A stretch of 64,000 bases of DNA from Helicobacter acinonychis (lineage in GTDB: Bacteria > Campylobacterota > Campylobacteria > Campylobacterales > Helicobacteraceae): the NCBI RefSeq assembly GCF_900461455.1, contig NZ_UGIA01000001.1, forward strand, positions 1 through 64,000, written 5' to 3'. Position 1 is the stretch's first letter. Every line of letters begins with the position of its first letter. This document shows positions 1 to 10,176 of this stretch, one piece after another. A program made the position numbers and the translations under genes. The notes below the pieces were generated by a model, which was not told the origin of the DNA, made no database searches, and saw only the letters and a list, made by a program, of their open reading frames with translations.

Positions 1-94
1 CAAACTCGTCAAAAATTTGATTGGTTTCTATTCATTTACTTTTGAAAAATATAATTCGTTCGCTTTTTAAATTTACATGAGAAGGAGTTTTCGT

Positions 95-474
95 ATGAAA
101 AAGCAAATCTTGACAGGCGTTTTGTTATCAGTTTTAGCGGTGAGTTCTGCATACGCTCACAAAGGCAAAGAAGACACTAAAAAACCTGGGTTAAGCTCTC
201 AATTAGTGGCTCACAAAGGCAAAGAAGACACTAAAAACCTGAGTTAAGCTCTCAATTAGTGGCTCACAAAGGCAAAGAAGACACTAAAAAACCTGAGTTA
301 AGCTCTCAATTAGTGGCTCACAAAGGCAAAGAAGACACTAAAAAACCTGAGTTAAGCTCTCAATTAGTGGCTCACAAAGGCAAAGAAGACACTAAAAAAC
401 CTGAGTTAAGCTCTCAATTAGTGGCTCACAAAGGCAAAGAAGACACTAAAAAACCCAAAAAATCAGTAGCTTAA
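95..474 (+). pseudogene. Small secreted repeat protein (HP1192-like), frameshifted in the second repeat
   Basis: ATG at 95 follows a strong GAAGGAG ribosome site (81-87). The start encodes a signal peptide of about 21 residues (MKKQILTG...) with an Ala-Tyr-Ala cleavage site before His. The mature part is an 18-residue repeat, HKGKEDTKKPELSSQLVA, highly charged. The second DNA repeat has five instead of six A at about 232-237, so translation stops at 245-247 after 50 residues. Restoring one A would give about 126 residues ending KKPKKSVA at 474. From memory this resembles HP1192, annotated as a secreted protein linked to flagellar motility; that role is not visible in the sequence. The frameshift may be real length or phase variation, or a sequencing error. 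Confidence 0.65.
155..474 (+). repeat. 54-bp in-frame tandem repeat, five units plus a partial sixth
   Basis: Units start at 155, 209, 262, 316, 370 and 424, each 54 bp (18 codons) except the second, which is 53 bp. The last unit diverges after the KKP codons. Apart from a GGG/GAG codon difference in unit 1 and the lost A in unit 2, the units are essentially identical, which suggests recent expansion or ongoing homogenisation. Confidence 0.95.
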
Positions 475-492
475 GGGCTTTAAATCTAAGGG

Positions 493-517
493 GAGCGTTT
501 AAAAAAACGCTTTCTTT
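493..517 (+). terminator. Hairpin terminator after the repeat protein
   Basis: AGCGTTT (494-500) pairs with AAACGCT (505-511) around an AAAA loop and is followed by TTCTTT. It lies 20 bases after the stop and could serve transcripts from both sides, since waaF converges from the other strand. Confidence 0.6.
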
Positions 518-619
518 AAACCCACTTATCAATTCTATCAATTTTTACTACTTTTTAAATTTTTCGTATACAGATTTTTTAATTTTTGTTCGATATAGTT
601 GTGTTTCTAAAAAAGGCGT

Positions 620-1670
620 TTAACTTTCTTGTAAAAGAGTAGAGGCGGCTTGAATAACTTCAAGGGGCGTGATGGATTTCATGCACAAATGGTTTCTTCC
701 ATTCTTTAAGGGGCAGACTCGTTTTTTGCAAGGCGAACAGCTTAAATGATGGTTTAATACAATGGCTTTTTGGGCTTTATAGGGCTAGTCTCTTTTTCAT
801 TAGTGGGGCCAAAAAGAGCGATTAAGGGGGTTTGTGTGCCAGTAGCCACATGCATAGGACCGCTATCATTAGTGATGAATAAATCTAAAGTAGCGATGCG
901 CTCTATTAATTCTTCAATGCTGGTTTTCCCACACAGATTATAAAGCGTTATGAAATAATAAGGGGTTTTTCAACAAGCCTTTAATGGACTTTAAAATTTC
1001 TTCAGAAACGATAGCATCTTCTTTAGCCCCAAAAAATAAATTTCATACCCTTTTTCTAACAAAATAGCAGCGACTTCAGCGTAATAAGAAGCTAACCACC
1101 TTTTAGCGCTCCCATAGCTTGCACTAGGGTTGAAGCCGATTTTTTTAGGGGTGTTTGGGGTGTGAGTGGGAAGGTTAAAGGCTAGTTTTAAGGGTAAAAC
1201 GCTTTTTTTATCTAATTCTTTTTTTAAAAATTGTGAAAACAAAAAGCAATATTTTTCCACTTGATGAACTCTTTGGGGGCAACAGTTATTGCATGGCTAA
1301 GGAAAAAAAGAACGAAAAAATTGGGCAAAACCGATGCGAATAGGCGTTTTTGTCGCATAGAGCAAAAAAGCGGAATAAAAATGGTTGTTTAAAGCGATGG
1401 CCATATCGCAACCGCCCTATTTTTTGAGCGAGTTTGTAGGTGGCTGATAACCTAAAAAAGGATTTTTTGGTGTCGTCTATGAAAACGGCTTCTATTTGCT
1501 CATCTTTTTTGAAAAGTTCGCAAGTGATTTTTGGACCCACTAAGATAAAATGCGCGTTAGGGTAGTGGTTTTTAAGGGTGTAAAAAAGCGAGCTTGCCAT
1601 CAACCCCATCGCCCAGCCAATTAGGCAAACGCAATAAAATGCGCATGCGTTTGGGTGCACTTACGCTCAT
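620..1670 (-). pseudogene. waaF: ADP-heptose:LPS heptosyltransferase II (WaaF/RfaF), multiply frameshifted
   Basis: Reading across frames from ATG at 1670 to TAA at 620 gives a glycosyltransferase family 9 protein of about 349 residues: MSVSAPKRMRILLRLPNWLGDGV at the start, KIGFNPSASYGSAKRW in the middle, and the nucleotide-sugar site region FITNDSGPMHVA and ALFGPTNEKETSP near the C-terminus. The family adds the second heptose to the LPS inner core in the cytoplasm. At least six one-base indels are needed (about 1605, 1424, 1277, 1033, 946 and 770). No frame covers more than about 120 residues. The residue-level conservation across all segments argues that the gene decayed very recently or that the sequence contains errors. 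Confidence 0.8.
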
Positions 1671-1732
1671 CAATAGCCCCTTTTTTAAAGATTTTAAGCT
1701 AAAATTTTAACATACAAATACAAGGAAATGGA

Positions 1733-3058
1733 ATGATTACCCCTAAAGTGTTGAGTGGGTTTAAAGACCGCTTGCTAAAGATGCGATACAAAAGGCTCAG
1801 TTGCTTTCTAAAGTTTCAGTTGTTTTTCAAAGTTTTGGTTTTGTGCCGATTGAAACCCCTCATTTGGAATACGCTGAAACGCTATTACCTGATGCGAGTA
1901 GCGATATTCAAAAAGAGATTTATCGCTTTAAAGATCATGGGGGTAGGGATGTGGCTTTAAGGTTTGATTTGACCGTGCCATTAGCGCGCTTTGTCTCTTT
2001 GTACCATCAAACGTTAGGAATGCCCTTTAAACGCTACGCCATAGGCAATGTCTTTAGGGGTGAGAGGGCACAAAAAGGGCGTTATAGAGAATTCACGCAA
2101 TGCGATTTTGATTTTATAGGGAGCGAGAGTTTGGTGTGCGATGCTGAGATCATCCAAGTGGTTATCGCTTCCTTAAAAGCTTTGGATTTAGAAGATTTTT
2201 GCGTCTCTATCAATCACAGGAAAATTTTGAATGGGATATGCGAATATTTTGGCATTTCTCAAGTGACTGGAGTGTTGCGCATTGTGGATAAATTAGAAAA
2301 GATTGGCTTAAATGGGGTTGAAGAAGAATTAAAAAAAGAGTGCGATTTAAATCCAAACACCATTAAAGGGCTTTTAGAAATGGTTCAAATCAAGCAAGAC
2401 GATTTAAGCCATGCGGAATTTTTTGAAAAAATTGCTTATTTGAAAGACTGTAATGAAAATCTAAAAAAGGGCATACAGGATTTAGAAAAACTATACCAAT
2501 TGCTAGGGGATTTACAAATTTCTCAAAACCTGTATAAGATTGATTTTTCTATCGCTAGGGGCTTAGGGTATTATACAGGGATTGTGTATGAAACCACGCT
2601 TAATGACATGAAGTCTTTAGGGAGCGTGTGTTCAGGGGGTCGTTATGATCATTTGACTAAAATTTTTCTAAAGAAGATTTGCAAGGGGTGGGGCTTCTAT
2701 TGGGATTGATAGATTGATTGTGGCTTTAAGTGGAATGCAATTATTAGATGAGCGTTCCACACAAGCTAAAGTGCTAATCGCTTGCATGAATGAAGAATAT
2801 TTTTCTTATGCAAACCGCTTGGCGGAGTCTTTAAGACAAAGCGGTATTTTTAGCGAAGTCTATCCAGAAGCCCAAAAAATCAAAAAACCCTTTTCTTATG
2901 CTAACCATAAGGGGCATGAGTTTGTGGCCATCATTGGCGAAGAAGAATTTAAAAGCGAAACTTTAAGCTTAAAAAACATGCATTCAGGCATGCAACTGAA
3001 TTGTTTGAGCTTTTTAAAAGCCCTTGAAATCATTGGAGAAAACGATGAAGACTTATAA
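1733..3058 (+). pseudogene. hisS: Histidyl-tRNA synthetase, frameshifted as sequenced
   Basis: Class II aminoacyl-tRNA synthetase of about 442 residues that charges tRNA-His. Visible in order: [14 protein letters not shown], motif 1 region, motif 2 [19 protein letters not shown], the HisRS signature region [18 protein letters not shown], motif 3 GIDRL and the C-terminal anticodon domain. Three one-base losses break the frame: CCTAAAG reads CTAAAG at about 1775, A5T5 is shortened at about 2660, and G5 to G4 at about 2690. HisRS is essential and single-copy, and the encoded residues are otherwise intact, so I favour sequencing error over true inactivation. The last codons overlap the asd start by 14 bases, indicating a coupled pair. 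Confidence 0.85.
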
Positions 3059-4084
3059 TATCGCCATTGTTGGAGCTAGTGGGGCGGTAGGGCAAGAGTT
3101 AATTAAGGGTTTAGAAAATTCTTCTTTCCCTATTAAAAAGTTTGTCCCGCTCGCTAGCGTTAGAAGTGCCGGTAAAAAGATCAAAGCGTTCAATAAAGAT
3201 TATGAAATTTTAGAAACCATGCATGAGGTTTTTGAAAAGAAAAGATAGACATCGCCTTTTTTAGCGCTGGGGGGAGCGTGAGCGAAGAGTTTGCCACAAG
3301 TGCTTCAAAAACTTCTTTAGTGATCGATAACACGAGTTTTTTTAGGTTGGATAAAAAAGTGCCTTTAGTCGTGCCTGAAATCAACGCCAAAGAAATTTTT
3401 AACGCTCCCTTAAATATCATCGCTAACCCCAATTGCTCTACCATTCAAATGACGCAAATCTTAAACCCCTTGCACCTTCATTTTAAGATAAAAAGCGTGG
3501 TGGTTAGCACTTATCAAGCCGTAAGTGGGGCAGGGAATAAGGGGATAGAGAGCTTGAAAAGAGAGCTAAAAACCGCTTTAGAATGTTTAGAAAAAGACCC
3601 CACTATCGATCTAAACCAAGTCTTGCAAGCGGAGGCTTTCGCTTATCCAATTGCTTTTAATGCGATCGCTCATATTGATGCTTTTAAGGAGAATGGCTAC
3701 ACTAAAGAAGAGCTAAAAATGGTGCACGAAACCCATAAGATCATGGGCGTGGATTTCCCTATCAGCGCGACTTGCGTGCGCGTGCCGGTATTAAGGAGTC
3801 ATAGCGAGAGTTTGAGTATCACTTTTGAAAAAGAATTTGATCTTAAAGAAGTCTATGAAGTGCTAAAAAATGCCCCTAGCGTGGTTGTTTGCGATGACCC
3901 TAGCCATAATCTTTACCCCACGCCTTTAAAAGCGAGTAACACTGATACCACCTTTATAGGGCGCTTGAGAAAGGATTTGTTTGACAAGAAAACTTTGCAC
4001 GGCTTTTGTGTGGCAGATCAACTAAGAGTGGGGGCAGCCACCAATGCACTCAAAATCGCTTTGCATTACATTAAAAACGCTTGA
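3045..4084 (+). pseudogene. asd: Aspartate-semialdehyde dehydrogenase, one-base frameshift as sequenced
   Basis: NADPH-dependent enzyme making aspartate semialdehyde for diaminopimelate, lysine, threonine and methionine. The N-terminal Rossmann motif is GASGAVGQEL, the catalytic cysteine lies in NPNCSTIQM, and the product is about 346 residues. The frame breaks near 3238, where GAAAAGAAAAG lacks one A compared with the reading that joins HEVFEK to EKIDIAFF. Asd supplies diaminopimelate for the cell wall and should be essential, so the indel is suspect. ATG at 3045 lies inside the end of hisS; no separate promoter is visible. Confidence 0.85.
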
Positions 4085-4090
4085 TAGGCT

Positions 4091-4475
4091 TTATTGAGAA
4101 AATTTGTGGTAATACTCGCCCTTGTCCGTGATGATTTTAATTTCTAGCAATTGATTAGGCTTGCCAATTCAGGCGATAAAAAATCTGTTGCGAATATTTT
4201 AATTCATGGTTAAAAAGCTTTTCTTTTTTAAACTTCTTGCTCAATTTTGGCTCCACTTTTTTAGTCGCTTCGCATGAATTTCCTCTATTGACAATGAGAT
4301 TTTTAATCACAACCGGTTCATCATTCATAGAAGTGATGCTTAAAAGACTAGAATCCGTCATTTTCCCTACCAATTTCCCCCCAGTCGCGCGATAATCCAA
4401 CTTAAAATCCAAATCCTTCGCCCCCAAATAAACACCGCTTATAGCCAGCAAGCTCAAACACATTTTTTTAAACAT
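4091..4475 (-). pseudogene. Small periplasmic protein of unknown function (HP1188-like), C-terminus shifted
   Basis: ATG at 4475 follows AAAGGA with good spacing. The product begins with a signal peptide (MFKKMCLSLLAISGVYLGAKD) and contains one internal Cys. The open frame stops at 4155, but another frame continues as GKPNQLLEIKIITDKGEYYH to TAA at 4091, so one base was probably gained or lost at about 4166. The intact protein would be about 128 residues. The start codon overlaps the stop of the upstream OLD-like gene (TGATG). I recognise no domain. Confidence 0.55.
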
Positions 4476-7400
4476 CAAAATCCTTTCGCTAGTAATATTT
4501 GTGGGGTATTATAATCAAATTTTATTATCCTTTTTGATCGTTTGAGTCGTTGCGTTTTTTCTTTTATCCATTCAAATAAGCATGAAAAATTATCTTTTGT
4601 TTCGCCTTCTATCGCATCTTTTTTGCTATGCAAAAGCCTTGTTTTAAAAGCTATGGCTAATTCCATACGCTTGCTTTGGGCGTATTCTTTTTTATCGTGT
4701 TCACTGAACAAATCTTCAATTTGCTTGAATTTTTTATCGCATTGTGAGAGTTGTAGGATTATGATAGAATTTCCCATTCTTTCATTAGCTTCTTTAAATT
4801 GTTCGCTAGTTGCTTGCTGGTCAGCATCATCTTTTCTATCATCATCTATCAAAACAATGGGTCTATTATCTAGCTCAAGGAGTTTTTGAATGGTTTCTTT
4901 CATCTCGTTTGAATCGTTTTTAAGCCCTGAAATGGGTAAGAAAGTGAAATCAATGGGGCGTTTTTTGTATTCTCGCTTATTGAAATACAATTTAAAAGCG
5001 CTCAAATAACAATAATCCGTGATGCCTTCCACAAAGATGATTCGGTGTTTTTTAGGGTCGCAAAAAACATGCTGACCCACCCCTAAAGAGCGCTTGATTT
5101 TATCTAGGGCATCGGAGTCTCTGCGTGCATTATTTAGGGAATAATTAAAGTTATTCTTAATCGCAGAGCCTTTTATTTCTTTTTCTACAATCCTTATTTC
5201 ATCTAAATGATCTGTATCCACTAAAAGGGGTCATGGGTGGCTAGGATAAGGGTAACATTATTTTGATGAGCGTATTCTTTTAAAAACTTCCTGAATTCTT
5301 TTTTGGCTGGCACGCTTAAATGAGTGGCTGGTTCGTCCATGACATAAATAATATTATTGTTAAAACTAAAACTTGATCCCACATTATAGAGAAAACCAAA
5401 CATGAAATTAAACGCTCATTGAAAACCGGTGCTTTGCTGGCTTAAGATGATTGGTTTATTTTGCTCGTGGGATTTTCTGCAATCATAAACTTCAAGTTTC
5501 ATTTCATATGCCGTATATTTCTCTCTAAAAAGCTTCTTGTTGTGTCCGACACGAATTTTTAATGGGTAACTATCTTGACGCTCGTCTTGAGCGATCGCTA
5601 AAAGTCTGTTAAATTCTTTTGTGATTAAAGAATCCATTTTTAATTGCAAGTTGTATTCTAAAATTTCTGCAATATTTTCTAATATTTCTGTAAAATTTAC
5701 CTTAAATAAAAGAGAGCTTTTATCATTAAAAAATTCAAGTTGACATATATCATTATCACACTCACCTTTTATTTGAATTTGAAAAGGATATTTTGATTGT
5801 TTAATTTCTTTTAGTAATTCTTGGTCTATTTCTTGCAAGTATTTTTTAGGGATATTGAACGATTTATTATAAATAGAATAAATTTCTAAATCATTATTTT
5901 TATCAAACATTATTTCTAACCCTTGCTCATATTTTAAGTTTTTTTGATTAAAATTTTTATAATTTAAAATTCTCCCAAAAGTATCCCAAATTGTATTGGG
6001 GTGAAAGTCCATTTTCCTAAACAATGAATTTCTAAAGAACCAATCCGATTGGTTAAATTCAGAAGGGGAAGAATAATCAATACAAGTCAATAATGTAGTC
6101 TCAAGGTCATTATCTGTGATTTTTAGCTCTTTATATTCTTTAACGATTGGCACGAGTTTATCAAATTCATAAGATAAACCACCGCTTAAAGGGAAATGTA
6201 AGTGTTGAAACGCTGTATAAGGGTTACACTCTCGGCAATGCTCTGCGAACTCAGAATAATTTTTACTTTGTTTGAATTTTTCCTTGTTTGCTTCAAATTT
6301 TTTTTTGATTTCATCAATATTTTTAGGGAACAAATGAGCGTTGCTTTTTTCATCTAAAGTTTTTATAGTCTCCCAAAGAGATTTTCTTGCTGATTCAAAA
6401 AAATTCCTGTCTCTGTGTCGCTTAATTTCTGAATTGAATAATAAGTCTATCTGTTTCAAATAAAACTGACACATCATGTATTTAATATCTTTAGATATAT
6501 CATTAGTAACATGACTTGCTACATATTTTTTGCATATTTGTTGGATATTATTCAGCAAAACATCATAATTTAAATTAGGATCTAGCGTTTTTTGATTTTT
6601 GCAGTGGTGTTCAATTTCTTGGATCCACAGCTCTTTTTTTCGCTCAAAATCCTTTTTTCTTTTATCATGTATGTTATCATGTATATTGATATTTGATTCA
6701 AACCGCTCAAATTGTTTCTTAAAATTTTCATTGATAGGGTATTTTTTATCTATCTCTTTAATAATATCCTTAACCAACTCTGATAATCTTTCTTGAGATT
6801 GTACATTTTGTAAAACTTCAATTTTTGGTGCAAATTTTTCATTAGAGTCAGTAGTTTTAAAAAATTTATCTAAACTCTCTATCTTTTTTAAGATGGTTCC
6901 CATATCTTTTGGTTCAATTTCTCTTTCGCTAAGTTCTTTTAAATAAGAATAAATTTTTACTAATTGTTTTTGTTTGCCTTCCCCTATTACAAAAAATTGA
7001 TTGGGTTTGTATTCTCTATTAGGAGCGTTGTATTCTATAATTTCTCTTATACACTGACAAAAATTTTTAACCAATTGATTATTACCACTTAAATGTTTAA
7101 TTAATTCTTTGAAAAGCAGATTGTTGGCTTGTCTAGTTGCAAATTCGCTCAATTTTGATTTTTCTTTTGCAAATTCGCTCAATTTTGATTTTTCTTTGTA
7201 GAATTTTAAAAACGAATCTAATGTACCATAAGACATGATGAGACTTATAAAACCCCCTATAAAAACACTAAAAGGGTAGATGATTAATATTTTTGATAAT
7301 TCCTTTACTTCTTCGTTAATTTCTTTAAATTGGATTTTCAAATCCACGCAAGAAAAATCTGTGGTTTTATTATTAAAGCTTGTTTCTTCTTCCAAGCTTA

Positions 7401-7638
7401 AAATAGTGTCTTTATTTTCAAGGAGTTTGAAATCATCTTCCTCACTACAAAGTTTAACATCCATACCATCAAATAACTTCAAAGCCTCTAAAACATTGCT
7501 TTTGCCGACATTATTTTCCCCCACTAAAATCACTAACCCCCCATGCTTGTTTTCAAAATCTGAATTTAAAAGCAATTCTGAATTTTTACTCAAATTCCTA
7601 AAATTGCACAATTTCAAAACACGCTTATAAAGTTTCAT
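4475..7638 (-). pseudogene. OLD-like protein: ABC-type ATPase plus TOPRIM nuclease, interrupted
   Basis: The product would be about 1,054 residues. Walker A GENNVGKS lies near residue 43. A long central insertion rich in Lys/Glu follows, probably coiled coil. Then come an ABC-like signature region (SQQSTGFQ), Walker B IIYVMDEP and an H-loop LATHDPF. The C-terminal part looks like TOPRIM, with a Glu in IIFVEGITDYCYL and an acidic pair in IVLIDDDRKD. This order fits OLD-family nucleases, some of which (GajA-like proteins) defend against phage. ATG at 7638 has AAGG upstream; the ATG at 7659 has none. The frame is broken by TGA at 5416-5418 (probably former TGG) and by a one-T loss at about 5224. 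No helicase partner is adjacent. Confidence 0.7.
7139..7198 (-). repeat. Perfect 30-bp direct duplication inside the OLD-like gene
   Basis: Two adjacent near-identical 30-bp units (7139-7168 and 7169-7198) encode KEKSKLSEFA twice. The second differs only at its edge. It is in frame and lengthens the predicted coiled-coil insertion by ten residues. Confidence 0.9.
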
Positions 7639-7775
7639 GCCTTGCCCCTTTCTTTTCATGCTACTTAATATAGCACAAACTCATTTAAGGCAAATTTTTG
7701 ACAATGCATCAATTTATAATGCAAAATTAAACAAAACATGCTATAAAGAAGCCTTAAATCATTCTAAGGATTAAA

Positions 7776-8882
7776 ATGCTCACACAAGAAGATGTCTTAA
7801 ATGCGTTAAAAACGATTATCTACCCTAATTTTGAAAAGGATATTGTCAGCTTTGGTTTTGTTAAAAACATCACTTTGCATGACAATCAATTAGGGCTTTT
7901 AATAGAAATCCCCTCAAGCTCTGAAGAAACGAGCGCGATTTTAAGAGAAAATATCTCCAAAGCGATGCAAGAGATGGGCGTGAAAGCTTTGAATTTAGAT
8001 ATTAAAACCCCACCCAAACCGCAAGCCCCAAAGTCCGCTACCAAAAATTTGGCTAAAAATATCAAGCATGTGGTCATGGTAAGCTCTGGTAAGGGCGGTG
8101 TGGGTAAAAGTACAACTAGCGTGAATTTAAGCATCGCTTTAGCGAATTTGAATCAAAAAGTGGGGTTATTGGACGCTGATGTGTATGGGCCTAATATCCC
8201 TAGAATGATGGGCTTGCAAAACGCTGATGTGATCACTGATCCCAGCGGTAAAAAACTCATTCCTTTAAAGGCTTTTGGCGTTTCTGTAATGAGCATGGGG
8301 CTTTTATATGAGGAAGGGCAAAGCCTCATTTGGAGAGGACCTATGCTCATGCGAGCGATTGAGCAGATGATAAGCGATATTATTTGGGGGGATTTAGATG
8401 TGTTGGTGGTGGATATGCCCCCAGGAACAGGCGATGCGCAACTCACTCTAGCCCAAGCCGTGCCATTAAGTGCAGGGATCACCGTTACTACGCCCCAAAT
8501 CGTGAGTTTAGATGACGCTAAACGGAGTTTGGATATGTTTAAAAAACTACACATTCCTATTGCAGGCATTGTAGAAAATATGGGGAATTTTGTGTGTGAG
8601 CATTGCAAGAAAGAGAGCGAGATTTTTGGATCAAATTCTATGAAAGAATTACTAGAAGCTTATAATACGCAGATTTTAGCCAAGCTCCCTTTAGAGCCTA
8701 AAGTGCGTTTAGGGGGGGATAGGGGCGAACCGATTGTGATCTCTCACCCTACTAGCGTGAGCGCTAAGATTTTTGAAAAAATGGCGCAGGATTTAAGCAC
8801 GTTTTTAGACAAAGTAGAAAAGGAAAAATTAGCCGACAATAAGGACATCCAACCCACGCAAACGCATGCTTGCTCGCATTGA
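7776..8882 (+). CDS. mrp: Mrp/ApbC iron-sulfur cluster carrier ATPase
   Basis: 368 residues. The N-terminal 90 residues form a MIP18/DUF59-type domain. A deviant P-loop [11 protein letters not shown] follows near residue 108, then [15 protein letters not shown] and the CEHC pair (near residue 275) that bridges clusters in this family. It binds and transfers [4Fe-4S] clusters in the cytosol. The C-terminal tail is His-rich (THACSH). ATG at 7776 follows AAGGA. It stands alone between the OLD-like gene and a convergent glycosyltransferase. Confidence 0.93.
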   Translation: MLTQEDVLNALKTIIYPNFEKDIVSFGFVKNITLHDNQLGLLIEIPSSSEETSAILRENISKAMQEMGVKALNLDIKTPPKPQAPKSATKNLAKNIKHVVMVSSGKGGVGKSTTSVNLSIALANLNQKVGLLDADVYGPNIPRMMGLQNADVITDPSGKKLIPLKAFGVSVMSMGLLYEEGQSLIWRGPMLMRAIEQMISDIIWGDLDVLVVDMPPGTGDAQLTLAQAVPLSAGITVTTPQIVSLDDAKRSLDMFKKLHIPIAGIVENMGNFVCEHCKKESEIFGSNSMKELLEAYNTQILAKLPLEPKVRLGGDRGEPIVISHPTSVSAKIFEKMAQDLSTFLDKVEKEKLADNKDIQPTQTHACSH

Positions 8883-8911
8883 TTTTTAAAGATCGCTTTT
8901 TTAAAGCTACC

Positions 8912-8936
8912 GCTTGCTTTAAGCAAGCTCTTTTAT
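8912..8936. terminator. Bidirectional hairpin between mrp and the glycosyltransferase
   Basis: GCTTGCTT and AAGCAAGC (8912-8928) pair around a single base, followed by TCTTTT on the plus strand. It can end mrp and, on the other strand, the glycosyltransferase gene. Confidence 0.6.
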
Positions 8937-8938
8937 GA

Positions 8939-10154
8939 TTAGATCATAGAAAATGCTTTTAGCATTTTTTTAACCAACCGCTTCACTTTTTGTTTGATTT
9001 TAAAAAGCAAAAATTCTATAAGGAGTCTAGAAGAAAGTCTAGGCAAAAGGAATGCAAAAGAACGCCGTTTGTCTACAAAAGATAGGGCTTTGTTGAAAGT
9101 GCGGAGTTTGTTGTTTTTGTTTTGAATATGATTAAAGAGGTGATCTAAAAAGGGAGTGTTAAAATATTTATCTTTAAAAGGCGTTTGCATCAAAACTTCA
9201 TGCCATTTTTTCGCGCCAAAGACGCTGAAGATTTTCCAAGGCTTATCGCCCCAAAAATGCAACATGCACACTTCTTTAATGCTAGGGAATGAGGGGGTGT
9301 CAAGGAAGCTAGGGTGGGCATTATAGGGGTAAGGCAATTCTAAAATCCTGCCACGGCACACAAAACACAAAGCATCTTGATCGTTAAATAAAAGTTTTTC
9401 ATTTTTCAAAATGAAAAATCCAATCAATTGGTTTTCAAGATTTTCTTTACGCCATAATTTTAAGTTTAAGGCTAAAAACCCTGCATTAAAGTAGTTGTCA
9501 AAAAGGATTTGAGCTTCTTCTAAATTAGGGAAAGCGTTAGCGACGCCGATAGATTTTGCTCGCCTTTGGCGTAATTCGTATAAATCCTTAGCCGAATTCC
9601 TATTCATAGCGATCAAATCTTTTTCTCTCACAGCCCCAAAATAATGCGCTTCAAGGGGGATAAAAAAGCTCTCACTAATATCGCCCACAAACAAAGTATC
9701 CACATCAAACATGATCATCTTGTCATATTGAGGGAAAAGGGAAGCCAAAAGCAAGCGGCACATGATCATTTTAGAAAAGCGTTTTTGAGAATAATTGCTG
9801 AGTTTTGTGAATAACTCTTCAATCTTATTGGCTATTATTGGATCAATGTTTTGATAATGATCGCTTTTAATGGTTTGGTTCTTTTTTATTTCTTGGTTTT
9901 CTTTGGGCGTGTTATGAGTAGAAATCTCCAAAAACTCTACGCTAGAAAAAGCGCTAAAAGGAGCGAGAGTTTCTTTTAATTTTTCTATATTTTCAGCGCT
10001 TAAACCATCCACTAAACAATGGATTTTATAAAAGAGTTTTACTCTCTCTCTCTGTTTTAGCGTTCGCTAGCATAGAATATAAGCTCACACCAGCTGGGAT
10101 ACAATAATTGTTATCAAAAGCCACCACAATAGGGATAATCACACTATCTTGCAC
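8939..10154 (-). pseudogene. Family 8 LPS glycosyltransferase (HP0208-like), phase OFF
   Basis: GTG at 10154, after AAGGG, opens MQDSVIIPIVVAFDNNYCIP, the usual start of family 8 retaining glycosyltransferases. The frame runs through an AG tract at 10042-10053 and hits TAA directly after it. The rest of the protein (357 residues from an internal ATG at 10012) lies in another frame: DVDTLF is the metal-binding DxD, NAGFLALNLKLW and HFWGDKPW are family motifs. With 7 (or 4) AG units instead of 6 the two parts would join into about 404 residues. Family members add glucose or galactose to LPS. This is a contingency gene in the OFF state. Confidence 0.8.
10042..10053 (-). repeat. AG dinucleotide contingency tract, six units
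   Basis: CTCTCTCTCTCT on the plus strand lies 34 codons into the glycosyltransferase coding region. Six units place TAA a few codons later; seven units restore the frame. Confidence 0.9.
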
Positions 10155-10176
10155 ACACAACCCTTAAATCTTTAAA

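Noticed and set aside
155-474. Possible CRISPR array in the regular 54-bp repeats
   Set aside because: Units are contiguous and coding with no spacers between them, so it is a tandem repeat.
1733-4084. Broken hisS and asd as true pseudogenes with loss of function
   Set aside because: Both are essential and all residues outside the indels are normal; local error is more likely. Kept as frameshifted features with this caution.
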